A DNA stretch of 56,833 nt from Lachnospiraceae bacterium. Its GTDB lineage: Bacteria > Bacillota > Clostridia > Lachnospirales > Lachnospiraceae. The DNA lies in assembly GCA_019423745.1 (NCBI GenBank), contig JAHZAV010000015.1, forward strand, positions 1 to 56,833, in the 5' to 3' direction. The translations under genes were made by a program, and so were the position numbers. A model generated the notes under the pieces. It was not told the DNA's origin and made no database searches. It saw only the letters and a list, made by a program, of their open reading frames with translations. Shown piece by piece: positions 8,013 through 16,744 of the stretch. Positions within the stretch are counted from its first letter, which is position 1; every line of letters begins with the position of its first letter.

Positions 8013-9680
8013 ATGGAAGCAAAGACATACCAGGTTAAGACAGCAGGAAATGTGAGAGAATACCCAGCAGGAACGAGTTACGAAGAGATTGCCCATGATT
8101 TTCAGCAGGACTATAAAAATGATATAGTCCTTGTGTTTGCCAATGGAAAACTTCAGGAGTTGCACAAAACATTAAAGTGCGATACCGATATTAAATTTGT
8201 CACAACCGGGGATGAAATTGGTCATAAGACTTATAAAAGAAGTATGTGTTTTATGCTTGTAAAAGCAATTTACGATGTGACCGGGCATAGTCTGGTAGAC
8301 AAGGTGAGGATTCATTACTCGGTCAGCCAGGGATATTACTGTACGATTGATGGGAAAATAACCCTTGATAGAGGATTTTTAAAACTCGTTACAGACCGGA
8401 TGAATGAGATGGTAGCAGAGGATATGCCTATACGTAAGCGTACGGTCCATACAGATGAAGCGATTGAACTTTTCCGAAAACATGGAATGCATGATAAAGA
8501 GAGACTTTTTGCTTATAGACGTGTGTCAAGAGTTAATATATACAGTATGAATGAATTTGAAGACTATTATTACGGCTATATGGTACCAAGTGCAGGTTAC
8601 CTGAAGTATTTTGCTCTCTATCTTTACGATGACGGTTTTGTGGTACAGATGCCCACCATGGATTCGCCGAAAACGCTGGAGCCATTTGTACCGCAAAGCA
8701 AATTGTTCCATGTTCTGAAAGAGTCGACCAGATGGGGGGATATGTTGGGGATTGAAACTGTTGGAGCGCTCAATGACAAGATCACTAAAAGTGATATGAG
8801 AGAAGTAGTGCTTGTTCAGGAAGCTATGCAGGAGAAAAGAATTGCAGAAATTGCCGTTGATATTGTAAAAAAGGCGGAAAGAAAAATCATATTGATTGCC
8901 GGGCCGTCTTCTTCGGGCAAAACAACATTTTCCCATCGGTTGTCTATCCAGCTTAGGGCAATGGGGATGAATCCGCATCCTATCGCAGTAGATAATTATT
9001 TTGTGGAGAGAGAAGATACCCCCAAGGATGCAAAAGGAAATTATGATTTTGAATGTCTGGAAGCAGTTGATACCGGCCTGTTTAATGCCCAGATGGAAGA
9101 TCTCTTGAAAGGAAGAGAGGTTGTGCTTCCTGTTTTTAATTTTAAAACAGGACATAAAGACTTCACAGGACCAACCAAAAAACTTGGTCCGAATGATGTG
9201 TTAGTGATAGAAGGTATTCACTGTCTGAATCCCCGGTTAACCTTGTCCCTTCCGGATGAAAATAAATATAGGATTTATATCAGTGCACTGACACAGTTAA
9301 ATATAGATGAGCACAATCGAATCCCTACAACAGACGGACGGCTTATCCGTCGGCTTGTGCGAGATGCAAGAACGAGAGGGGCATCGGCCAGAAGAACCAT
9401 TTCTATGTGGCCATCTGTTCGAAAAGGTGAGGAGAAGAATATATTCCCTTATCAGGAGAAAGCAGATGTTATGTTTAATTCGGCTCTCATTTACGAGCTG
9501 GCTGTTTTAAAACAGTATGTAGAGCCTCTGCTTTTTGGAATAGAGCGGGATTGCAGAGAATATCAGGAAGCAAAAAGACTTCTGAAATTCTTGGATTATT
9601 TTGTGGGAATCGGAAGCGAGCTTGTTCCTGCTAATTCCCTTTTGCGGGAATTTATAGGAGGCGGATGCTTTCAGGTATAG
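8013..9680 (+). CDS. TGS-domain nucleoside (uridine-type) kinase
   Basis: A 555-residue two-part protein. The N-terminal half (about 1-250) resembles the TGS and second additional domains of threonyl-tRNA synthetase. The C-terminal half is a phosphoribulokinase/uridine kinase P-loop domain with the Walker A motif G-P-S-S-S-G-K-T-T (near residue 297), an I-A-V-D-N-Y-F strand and V-I-E-G-I-H-C. The fusion is common in Clostridia and is annotated as a nucleoside kinase, but the exact substrate is not established from sequence. It ends the housekeeping operon and is followed by a terminator that it shares with aroC. Confidence 0.82.
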   Translation: MEAKTYQVKTAGNVREYPAGTSYEEIAHDFQQDYKNDIVLVFANGKLQELHKTLKCDTDIKFVTTGDEIGHKTYKRSMCFMLVKAIYDVTGHSLVDKVRIHYSVSQGYYCTIDGKITLDRGFLKLVTDRMNEMVAEDMPIRKRTVHTDEAIELFRKHGMHDKERLFAYRRVSRVNIYSMNEFEDYYYGYMVPSAGYLKYFALYLYDDGFVVQMPTMDSPKTLEPFVPQSKLFHVLKESTRWGDMLGIETVGALNDKITKSDMREVVLVQEAMQEKRIAEIAVDIVKKAERKIILIAGPSSSGKTTFSHRLSIQLRAMGMNPHPIAVDNYFVEREDTPKDAKGNYDFECLEAVDTGLFNAQMEDLLKGREVVLPVFNFKTGHKDFTGPTKKLGPNDVLVIEGIHCLNPRLTLSLPDENKYRIYISALTQLNIDEHNRIPTTDGRLIRRLVRDARTRGASARRTISMWPSVRKGEEKNIFPYQEKADVMFNSALIYELAVLKQYVEPLLFGIERDCREYQEAKRLLKFLDYFVGIGSELVPANSLLREFIGGGCFQV

Positions 9681-9748
9681 CAGCAGTGTTTTGCGAAAAG
9701 AAGAAATATAAGGACAGAGGGTGCCTGAACGGGTAGAAGAATTATTTT

Positions 9749-9792
9749 TAAGAGTTCTCAATGTAAAACATATGAGAACTCTTTCTTTTATA
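9749..9792 (+). terminator. Rho-independent terminator after the nucleoside kinase
   Basis: A 10-base stem (AGAGTTCTCA paired with TGAGAACTCT) with a 12-base loop is followed by TTCTTTTAT. It lies between convergent genes and may also act weakly on aroC. Confidence 0.75.
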
Positions 9793-9804
9793 TAGTAATA
9801 GAAG

Positions 9805-10932
9805 CTAAAGAATATTTGTATCGTCTTTTATTTGTGCCTGGTAAAATCTGGTGAGATTTTCCAGACGGGATGACATGTGAATCATAAGAAGATCTGCAAT
9901 AGCCAGTGATGCCATAGCTTCTACGACAACTACGGCCCGGGGGACAACAACAGGATCATGTCTGCCGCGTATGGAAAGTTCTACTTCTTTTCCATCAGAA
10001 GTAACGGTATGCTGCAGGCGGGATATGGAGGGAGTGGGCTTAATTGCAGCACGGAGAATTACGGTACTTCCATCACTGATTCCGCCCAGGATTCCTCCGG
10101 AGTGGTTAGTCTTTTTACGTATGTGAGAACCATCAAAATAAAAAGAATCATTGTTGGAACTGCCTTTTGAAAGAGAAGACTGGAAACCATCTCCAATCTC
10201 AACTCCTTTTACAGCGCCGATAGACATGACGGCTTCAGAAAGAGCAGCATCTAGTTTGTGAAACACGGGTTCACCGATTCCTGCCGGAAGACCTTCAATT
10301 CGACATTCAATGATTCCACCCGCAGAATCCTGTTCTTTCAGGCAGGACTCTAAGTAGGCGGAAGCTTCTTCGCTGAAGGCTTTGGAAGGCATATACAGAG
10401 GATTTTCTGTAATCTGCTGAAAATCGTATGCTTCAGAAGGAATACAGACAGGTCCAATGGCCTTGGTATAAGCGGTTATCTGAATTCCCAGCTTTTCAAG
10501 AAGGCGGGAAGCGATAGCACCAGCGGCAACCCGGCCGATTGTTTCACGGCCCGAAGAGCGTCCTCCACCCCGGTAATCCCGGAACCCATATTTTTGATCA
10601 AAGGTAAAATCAGCATGTCCGGGACGGTAACAGTTTTTTAAAGCATCATAATCCCGGGAAATTTGGTTATTATTTCTTATTATAATAGAAATCGGAGTGC
10701 CGGTTGTTCTTCCTTCAAAGATACCGGATAGAATTTCAGCTGTATCACTTTCATGCCGGGGAGTGGTGAATTTCCCTTGTCCCGGACGGCGCCGATTGAG
10801 ATATTTTTGTATATCATTTTCGCAAAGAGGCAGTCCGGAAGGACATCCGTCTACAACAACTCCCAGGGCAGGACCATGGGATTCCCCCCATGTTGTCACT
10901 GTAAATAAGGTACCATAAGTAGAACCAGCCAT
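9805..10932 (-). CDS. aroC: Chorismate synthase
   Basis: A 375-residue flavin-dependent enzyme that converts EPSP to chorismate, the last common step of aromatic amino-acid synthesis. Signatures are T-W-G-E-S-H-G-P-A near the N-terminus, R-R-P-G-Q-G-K, and G-G-R-S-S-G-R-E-T near residue 120, plus the conserved R-G-R-H-D-P near residue 330. I chose the ATG at 10932 rather than one 24 bases upstream because AAAGGAG lies inside that longer reading frame and the protein then begins M-A-G-S-T-Y-G. It is monocistronic. Its promoter shares a -35 region with that of the L,D-transpeptidase gene. Confidence 0.95.
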   Translation of the reverse strand: MAGSTYGTLFTVTTWGESHGPALGVVVDGCPSGLPLCENDIQKYLNRRRPGQGKFTTPRHESDTAEILSGIFEGRTTGTPISIIIRNNNQISRDYDALKNCYRPGHADFTFDQKYGFRDYRGGGRSSGRETIGRVAAGAIASRLLEKLGIQITAYTKAIGPVCIPSEAYDFQQITENPLYMPSKAFSEEASAYLESCLKEQDSAGGIIECRIEGLPAGIGEPVFHKLDAALSEAVMSIGAVKGVEIGDGFQSSLSKGSSNNDSFYFDGSHIRKKTNHSGGILGGISDGSTVILRAAIKPTPSISRLQHTVTSDGKEVELSIRGRHDPVVVPRAVVVVEAMASLAIADLLMIHMSSRLENLTRFYQAQIKDDTNIL

Positions 10933-10990
10933 AGTTATATAAATCTCCTTTACCATAATTTAAAATAAATGTTAAAAGTTATTAAGTTTT

Positions 10991-11019
10991 ATTATAAACG
11001 GGCAAGGGCTTGTTGACAA
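10991..11019 (-). promoter_or_regulatory. Predicted aroC promoter
   Basis: On the minus strand, TTGTCA (11014-11019) and a perfect TATAAT (10991-10996) are separated by 17 bases. The -35 overlaps the -35 of the divergent promoter. Confidence 0.6.
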
Positions 11020-11041
11020 GAGATTGGCGGAACACTATAAT
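11013..11041 (+). promoter_or_regulatory. Consensus sigma-A promoter of the L,D-transpeptidase operon
   Basis: Perfect TTGACA (11013-11018) and perfect TATAAT (11036-11041) with 17-base spacing, about 37 bases upstream of the ATG at 11079. Confidence 0.8.
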
Positions 11042-11078
11042 GACTACATATTGAGTTGGAAAAGAGGAGTAATTCTAA

Positions 11079-12887
11079 ATGAGCGATAAAGGAAAAAATA
11101 CAGACTCCATAGAGCGCTCTTCAGATGAAATTGTTGAGGAGACAATGAAGGAAATATATGACGAAATTAAAAACTCCGATTTAAAGGAGGAAAATTTCAA
11201 TTATGATAAAGATGAAGAGGCTTTGGAAGAACTTCAAAAAGAACTCCAGAAAGGAGAAAACGAAGATTCCGTTGAAGAGTTGGAAGAGGAAACAGCAGAA
11301 GATTTATATGAAGAGCTGGAAGAAGAAACAGAAGAGGATCCAAAGGATTGGATGGATTATGACAGCGGCATTTTATCTTTTGATGAAAGTGATTTTAGAG
11401 ATGCCGTGGAAAATGAAGAAGAATTAGACGAGGAAGAATCAGAGTTAGCAGACGAGGAAGATGATTTTGAAAATGATCCCCGCTTAGTTCGTCATCGCCG
11501 TAAAAAGCTGATCATCAGGATTGTTTTGATTATTATAGGAGTGTTGCTTCTTGCCTATCTCGGAGTAGCCTTGTTTTTTAACAGCCATTTTTATTTCTTT
11601 ACAAAGATCAATGGAACAGAGTTTTCTGCAAAAACTGTAGAACAGGTTGAAAAATATATGGAGAACCAGGTGGCTGATTATGAACTGACATTGAAGGAAA
11701 TTGATGGCGACACAGAAGTAATTGATGGAACATCTATCGATCTGGAATATGTAAAGGGAGACGAGTTAGAGCAGCTATTAAAAGAACAAAATCCTCTTTT
11801 GTGGATTACTGCGCTCTGGGATCATCCGGATATTACAGCACCGGTGGGCGTGGAATTTGATGAGGATAAATTAACAGATGTGTTGAATAATCTGAAATGT
11901 ATGGATCCGGAAGAACAGGTAAAATCAGAGTCTGCTCGCCCGGTATTTCAGGACACAGAGTTTGTAATTCAGCCAGAAGTTATAGGATCAGAAATTAATA
12001 CAGAGAAATTTACAGAGGCTGTTACAACAGCTATCGGTGGTTTTGTGGATAGCCTTGATATGAAGGAGGCAGATTGCTATATACTGCCGGCATTTACGTC
12101 AGAGTCTGAAGAAGTGAGTGCTGCAAAGGATAAAATGAACAGCTATCTTGGCGCTCATATTACATACGATTTCAGCCCGTACACGGAGGTTGTGGATTCG
12201 TCTGTAATTTCACAGTGGGTTACCGTAGATGACAGTATGAATGTTACCTTTAATCAAGATTCAGTACGGGCTTATATTCAGGACCTTGCAAGTAAGTATG
12301 ATACCTATGGAAAGACAAGAACCATCACTACCGGGTCTGGTAACACTGCAAAGGTAGAGGGTGGAAGTTATGGATGGCAGATCGATCAGGAGGCAGAGTA
12401 TGCTGCTTTGACAGCAAATATTGAAAATGCTGAAACTGTTACACGGGAGCCGGAATATGCAAGACGGGCAGCGTCCCATGAAGGGAATGATTTTGGTACC
12501 AGTTATGTGGAGATTGATTTGACTAATCAGCATGTATGGGTATTTGTTAACGGTCAGTGTGTTGTAGAAACAGCCTGTGTAACAGGAAATCCAAATAAAG
12601 GGAATGGAACACCACAGGGGACCTATTCCATTGCATATAAACAACAAAATACAACACTGAGGGGGCCAAAAAAGGAAGATGGTACTTATGAATGGGAGTC
12701 ACCAGTTTCTTACTGGATGCCGTTTAATGGAGGAATTGGTCTGCATGACGCAAGCTGGCAGTCAACCTTTGGCGGAGACTGGTATTTGACAGGCGGATCT
12801 CATGGCTGTGTAAATCTGCCGCCTTCTGTAGCACCGACAGTATATGCAAATATAGAGGCGGGCACTCCTGTTGTATGTCATTATTAG
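11079..12887 (+). CDS. L,D-transpeptidase, membrane-anchored, with acidic cytoplasmic tail
   Basis: A 602-residue cell-wall enzyme that forms or edits 3-3 peptidoglycan cross-links. The N-terminal 140 residues are extremely rich in Glu and Asp and presumably cytoplasmic. A basic R-H-R-R-K-K patch precedes a single membrane segment at about residues 145-168. The extracellular part has a VanW/peptidoglycan-binding-like region and a C-terminal YkuD catalytic domain whose active-site motif S-H-G-C-V-N-L-P lies about 25 residues from the C-terminus, with the partner histidine in G-L-H-D. Long acidic tails of this kind are unusual in length. The start has AGAGGAG upstream. It precedes tgt by 15 bases. 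Confidence 0.9.
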   Translation: MSDKGKNTDSIERSSDEIVEETMKEIYDEIKNSDLKEENFNYDKDEEALEELQKELQKGENEDSVEELEEETAEDLYEELEEETEEDPKDWMDYDSGILSFDESDFRDAVENEEELDEEESELADEEDDFENDPRLVRHRRKKLIIRIVLIIIGVLLLAYLGVALFFNSHFYFFTKINGTEFSAKTVEQVEKYMENQVADYELTLKEIDGDTEVIDGTSIDLEYVKGDELEQLLKEQNPLLWITALWDHPDITAPVGVEFDEDKLTDVLNNLKCMDPEEQVKSESARPVFQDTEFVIQPEVIGSEINTEKFTEAVTTAIGGFVDSLDMKEADCYILPAFTSESEEVSAAKDKMNSYLGAHITYDFSPYTEVVDSSVISQWVTVDDSMNVTFNQDSVRAYIQDLASKYDTYGKTRTITTGSGNTAKVEGGSYGWQIDQEAEYAALTANIENAETVTREPEYARRAASHEGNDFGTSYVEIDLTNQHVWVFVNGQCVVETACVTGNPNKGNGTPQGTYSIAYKQQNTTLRGPKKEDGTYEWESPVSYWMPFNGGIGLHDASWQSTFGGDWYLTGGSHGCVNLPPSVAPTVYANIEAGTPVVCHY

Positions 12888-12902
12888 AAGAGGAATGCGG
12901 AT

Positions 12903-14036
12903 ATGTATGAATTGTTAAAAAAAGATGGAGAAGCTCGAAGAGGGCGGCTTCATACAGTACACGGGGTCATTGAGACCCCTGTATTTATGAATGTAGGTAC
13001 CGTGGCAGCAATCAAGGGTGCTGTTTCAACGGATGATTTGCGACAGATAGGTACACAAGTGGAGTTATCCAATACTTATCATCTTCATGTAAGACCTGGA
13101 GACAAAATTGTCAGGGCACTGGGAGGACTTCACAAATTTATGTCTTGGGACAGGCCTATTTTGACTGATTCCGGAGGATTTCAGGTTTTTTCTTTGGCAG
13201 GACTTAGAAAAATCAAAGAAGAAGGGGTTTATTTTCAATCTCATATAGATGGACATAAGATTTTTATGGGACCAGAGGAGAGTATGCAGATTCAGTCAAA
13301 TTTAGGTTCTACCATTGCCATGGCGTTTGATGAATGTCCATCGAGTGTGGCGGAAAAAGAATATATAGAACAGTCCGTTGCAAGGACAACAAGATGGCTG
13401 GCCAGATGTAAGGAAGAGATGGGACGATTGAATAGTCTGCCGGATACGATTAACCCTCATCAGATGCTTTTTGGTATTAACCAGGGAGGCATATATGAAG
13501 ATATACGAATTCGTCATGCGGATGAGATCACTCAGATGGGGTTGGATGGTTATGCAATAGGAGGACTGGCAGTTGGAGAATCCCATGAAGATATGTATCG
13601 GATTCTGGATGCTGTTGTACCTCATCTTCCACAGAACAAGCCGATTTATCTTATGGGAGTTGGAACACCAGCCAATATTCTGGAAGCAGTAGATCGTGGA
13701 GTGGACTTTTTTGATTGTGTTTATCCAAGTAGGAATGGGCGTCATGGTCATGTATATACGAAGCAAGGAAAGAGAAACCTTTTTAATGCTAAATATGAGA
13801 TGGATGACCGCCCAATAGAGGAAGGATGTGGATGCCCAGCATGCCGGTCTTATTCGCGGGCTTACATTCGCCATCTCCTGAAAGCAAAGGAAATGTTAGG
13901 AATGCGCTTATGTGTACTCCATAATCTTTACTTTTATAATCATCTCATGGAAGAAATACGCAAGGCTATTGAACAGGGAAATTATAAAGAATTTAAGAAA
14001 AAAACTTTGGAAGAGATGCAGAGCCAGGGGAAATAG
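12903..14036 (+). CDS. tgt: tRNA-guanine transglycosylase
   Basis: A 377-residue enzyme that exchanges guanine 34 for a queuosine precursor in GUN-anticodon tRNAs. The catalytic aspartate motif is T-D-S-G-G-F-Q-V-F-S (near residue 93). The second aspartate is in F-D-C-V-Y-P-S-R-N-G-R. The G-I-N-Q-G-G and G-G-L-A-V-G-E base-binding loops are intact. The zinc site is C-G-C-P-A-C followed by the histidine of V-L-H-N. It lies directly upstream of yajC, a conserved tgt-yajC neighbourhood in bacteria. Confidence 0.96.
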   Translation: MYELLKKDGEARRGRLHTVHGVIETPVFMNVGTVAAIKGAVSTDDLRQIGTQVELSNTYHLHVRPGDKIVRALGGLHKFMSWDRPILTDSGGFQVFSLAGLRKIKEEGVYFQSHIDGHKIFMGPEESMQIQSNLGSTIAMAFDECPSSVAEKEYIEQSVARTTRWLARCKEEMGRLNSLPDTINPHQMLFGINQGGIYEDIRIRHADEITQMGLDGYAIGGLAVGESHEDMYRILDAVVPHLPQNKPIYLMGVGTPANILEAVDRGVDFFDCVYPSRNGRHGHVYTKQGKRNLFNAKYEMDDRPIEEGCGCPACRSYSRAYIRHLLKAKEMLGMRLCVLHNLYFYNHLMEEIRKAIEQGNYKEFKKKTLEEMQSQGK

Positions 14037-14120
14037 AAAAAAGTACTTGCTGAAACTTATATTATTGTGTATGATAATAGCAGTGCATAAGAAGATAGAA
14101 ATAGTAGGAGGAGTTTATTT

Positions 14121-14429
14121 ATGAATTATGCTTTAGCAGCCGGAAGCTTACTGAACAGTCCGATTGGAATTATCATTATATATGTTGTCATTATCGGTGG
14201 ATTCTGGTTTATTCTTATGAGACCACAGAAAAAGGAACAGAAAAGAATTGCAGCTATGATCGCTGATATGGAGGTAGGAGATACTGTATTGACTACCAGC
14301 GGTTTTTACGGTGTAATAATTGATCTGACAGACGATGATGTAATTGTAGAATTTGGAAATAATAAAAATTGTCGTATTCCAATGCAAAAAGCAGCAATTG
14401 CACAGGTGGAAAAGGCAAACGCAGACTAA
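14121..14429 (+). CDS. yajC: Preprotein translocase subunit YajC
   Basis: A 102-residue inner-membrane protein accessory to the Sec/SecDF translocase. A single hydrophobic segment (about residues 15-33) is followed by the family signature F-I-L-M-R-P-Q-K-K-E-Q-K-R. The soluble part contains the conserved G-D-x-V-L-T-T-S-G-F-Y-G. A strong AGGAGG is present upstream of the ATG. secD and secF are not next to it; a terminator follows. Confidence 0.93.
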   Translation: MNYALAAGSLLNSPIGIIIIYVVIIGGFWFILMRPQKKEQKRIAAMIADMEVGDTVLTTSGFYGVIIDLTDDDVIVEFGNNKNCRIPMQKAAIAQVEKANAD

Positions 14430-14458
14430 TTAAATAGTGTAAATTGAATTATTTTATA

Positions 14459-14492
14459 AAAAAAAGAACTGAGGATATCAGTTCTTTTTTTA
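14459..14492 (+). terminator. Rho-independent terminator after yajC
   Basis: AAAAAAGAACTG pairs with CAGTTCTTTTTT across a 7-base loop, with the T-run forming the descending arm. Confidence 0.9.
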
Positions 14493-14579
14493 TTGTACCG
14501 GCGATCGTATTCCTTTTGATAAGAAAGTTTTTGTGTTAGAAAAGAAAAATGTAGATTTTGTGTAGAAAATGTGAAGAAG

Positions 14580-14609
14580 TTGAAAAAAATGTCAGAATCA
14601 TGCTATGAT
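14580..14609 (+). promoter_or_regulatory. Predicted promoter of the glucosaminidase-family gene
   Basis: TTGAAA (14580-14585) and TATGAT (14604-14609) are separated by 18 bases, with an extended -10 TG at 14601-14602. The remainder of the 294-base gap (14430-14723) holds the yajC terminator and no other recognised feature. Confidence 0.55.
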
Positions 14610-14723
14610 TATTTTGTATCAGTTTGATGTCAATGTTCAAAAGAAATACATTTTGGGGCAGATGTGTTTCGGGATATTGGCACTATATAAATAATTAGTA
14701 ACGGGTAAGGAGGTAAAAGGTGA

Positions 14724-16568
14724 ATGAAGAAAAGTAAATTGCTGATACTAATGCTTTTCGCATGTATGGTCCTAAGTTCAATGACAGCGGTGAAAAGCAA
14801 TGCAGAAGAAACTGAGGGGGAGCAGTTGACTTCGGGACAAGAGAATGAGAATTCTCAGTGTGATGAATCTATTACAGCTATGGATGAAAATGGAAATATT
14901 ACGGAAGTCGGTGATTCAGACGGTGTAGTTGAAGAGGAAAATAATAGCCGGGCAAGAAGCGCTTCGCCTATGGTTGTTAATTTCAATACGAAAGAGAATG
15001 CAACAACAAGTTATACGGAAGATGGAACAGGAAAAAGTGGTTATGTAAATGGCGATTATGGCGCTGATGCAGCTTATCTTGGTACAAGCAATGGGAAAGT
15101 TAAATTTATGATGTCTGGTGTTGTAGGCTGGGTTGATGAATCAGAAGTTCAGGTTGTTAGCATTGATTCAGTTCAAGTGATCAGTGGTTATGAAGTAGAC
15201 AATGGAAGACTGCTTCATTGTATCGTATATGATATGACAACTCCAGGTTACAGAAGTCGTCTGGACAATGGAGAGGCCCCTTCTTATTTGACGTCTGGAC
15301 AAAAATATTACAGTTATGATGGGCATTACTTTTATGAAGATTATGCAACTATGATTTCTGATTACCAGAATAACACACGTTCCAATTCTGTAAATCCAAA
15401 TCAACCTTATTATAATTATTATCAATATCTTCCTTTAAGAAGTCAAACTACATATAGTGGAGACGATTTAAATAATATGATTGCCTCTAAGGCATCAGGA
15501 AGCTCCAAAATGAGCAATACGGGAAGCGATTTTGTTAATGCGCAGAATACTTATGGAGTAAATGCACTTTTGATGGTAAGTATTGCAGGAAATGAGAGTG
15601 CTTGGGGAACAAGTACTATCGCAAATGCGAAAAATAATATTTTTGGACTGAATGCAGTTGATTCCTCGCCAGGAGCAAGCGCAGATACATTCTCTAGTAT
15701 TCAAAATTGTATTCAGAATTTTGCTTCCGGGTGGATGTCAAAAATTTATCTGAATCCGTCAAATTCCACATATTTTGGCGGCTTTTTGGGTAATAAAGGA
15801 AGTGGAATCAATGTGAAATATGCATCAGATCCATATTGGGGAGAAAAAGCTGCAAATATTGCATATAATCTTGATAAATCCGCAGGCAGCCAGGATGCTG
15901 AAAAATATACGATTGGTATTAAGGATACACTCACTTCTGACCATAATACAGTGAATGTAAGGCAGGAAGGAAGTACAAGTTCAACCGTGCTTTATCAGAC
16001 CAGTAGTAGTGCTAGTTATGCGGTTTTGATACTGGATAGCAGTGCTGCAGGAGGATTTTATCGTATCCAGAGTGATGCAGCATTGAATGGAGATAGATCA
16101 GCTGTTTCTTCTTCCTCAGAATATAGTTTCGATTCTATGTATGCCTATATTTCTTCTGATTATATAACGATCGTGAATTTGGGAGCATCTAGTAGTGAAA
16201 CCGGAGGCACAACAGGAACCGAAGGAGGCACAACGGGAACCGAAGGAGGCACAACAGGAACCGAAGGAGGTACAACAGGAACCGAAGGAGATACAACAGG
16301 AACCGAAGGAGATACAACAGGAACTGAAGGAGGCACAACAGGAACTGAAGGAAGTACAACGGGAACCGAAGAAGATACAACAGGAGCAGAAAGCGCAACT
16401 GAAGATAACACGATAACGGATACGGTTACTGATAAGTCAGATGATAGTTACTTGCAGGCAGTACCCAAAACAGGGGACGATTCTACGGTAGGTATCTGGG
16501 TTGTATTAGCATCTGCAGCAGTCATAATAATTGTTGTGTCGATTGTGTTGAAAAAATTAAAGAAATAA
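14724..16568 (+). CDS. Surface glucosaminidase-family protein with TTGTEGG repeats and sortase-like anchor
   Basis: A 614-residue exported protein. A signal peptide (about 1-27) ends near S-N-A-E-E. Residues 100-140 resemble an SH3-like cell-wall domain. A lysozyme-like glucosaminidase (FlgJ/endo-beta-N-acetylglucosaminidase type) domain spans about 245-395, with the candidate catalytic glutamate in A-G-N-E-S-A-W-G-T-S. A second SH3-like segment follows. A low-complexity stalk of nine seven-residue G-x-T-T-G-T-E units leads to V-P-K-T-G, a variant LPxTG sorting signal, then a hydrophobic helix and a basic tail K-K-L-K-K. It is therefore probably wall-anchored and acts in peptidoglycan turnover. 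AGGAGG lies upstream of the ATG. It is monocistronic between a promoter and a terminator. Confidence 0.85.
   Translation: MKKSKLLILMLFACMVLSSMTAVKSNAEETEGEQLTSGQENENSQCDESITAMDENGNITEVGDSDGVVEEENNSRARSASPMVVNFNTKENATTSYTEDGTGKSGYVNGDYGADAAYLGTSNGKVKFMMSGVVGWVDESEVQVVSIDSVQVISGYEVDNGRLLHCIVYDMTTPGYRSRLDNGEAPSYLTSGQKYYSYDGHYFYEDYATMISDYQNNTRSNSVNPNQPYYNYYQYLPLRSQTTYSGDDLNNMIASKASGSSKMSNTGSDFVNAQNTYGVNALLMVSIAGNESAWGTSTIANAKNNIFGLNAVDSSPGASADTFSSIQNCIQNFASGWMSKIYLNPSNSTYFGGFLGNKGSGINVKYASDPYWGEKAANIAYNLDKSAGSQDAEKYTIGIKDTLTSDHNTVNVRQEGSTSSTVLYQTSSSASYAVLILDSSAAGGFYRIQSDAALNGDRSAVSSSSEYSFDSMYAYISSDYITIVNLGASSSETGGTTGTEGGTTGTEGGTTGTEGGTTGTEGDTTGTEGDTTGTEGGTTGTEGSTTGTEEDTTGAESATEDNTITDTVTDKSDDSYLQAVPKTGDDSTVGIWVVLASAAVIIIVVSIVLKKLKK
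16199..16387 (+). repeat. 21-base in-frame tandem repeat (nine units)
   Basis: Nine copies of a 21-base unit that encodes G-(G/D/S)-T-T-G-T-E, forming the stalk of the surface protein. Units differ by a few substitutions, mostly GGC/GGT/GAT/AGT at the second codon. Because 21 is a multiple of three, all six frames stay open, which produces spurious antisense ORFs. Confidence 0.9.
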
Positions 16569-16582
16569 AGGAATAAATAAAT

Positions 16583-16626
16583 ATCCATGCCGATTGAGTA
16601 ATTATACCACGGCATGGATTTATTTT
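16583..16626 (+). terminator. Rho-independent terminator after the surface protein
   Basis: ATCCATGCCG (16583-16592) pairs perfectly with CGGCATGGAT (16610-16619) across an 17-base loop, followed by TTATTTTG. The T-run is modest. Confidence 0.7.
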
Positions 16627-16744
16627 GTAAAAAACAGAGGACACTCTAATTTTTAGCTCAATTCACTGTGAAAGGGTTGAAACAAGTCATAAAATGAGAT
16701 ATTATTAAAAAATAGTGAAATTTGTTATAGAAAGGAAGAGGTGT

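Noticed and set aside
10933..10956. Upstream ATG for aroC
   Set aside because: The longer frame contains the ribosome binding site itself and adds residues not found in chorismate synthases.
16199..16387. Tandem repeat considered as a CRISPR array
   Set aside because: Units are contiguous, 21 bases, in frame and translated; there are no unique spacers and no cas genes.
16160..16411. Long antisense and alternative-frame ORFs over the surface-protein repeat
   Set aside because: The 21-base repeat keeps every frame open; the translations are low-complexity P-V-V-S or Q-E-P-K repeats with no ribosome binding site.
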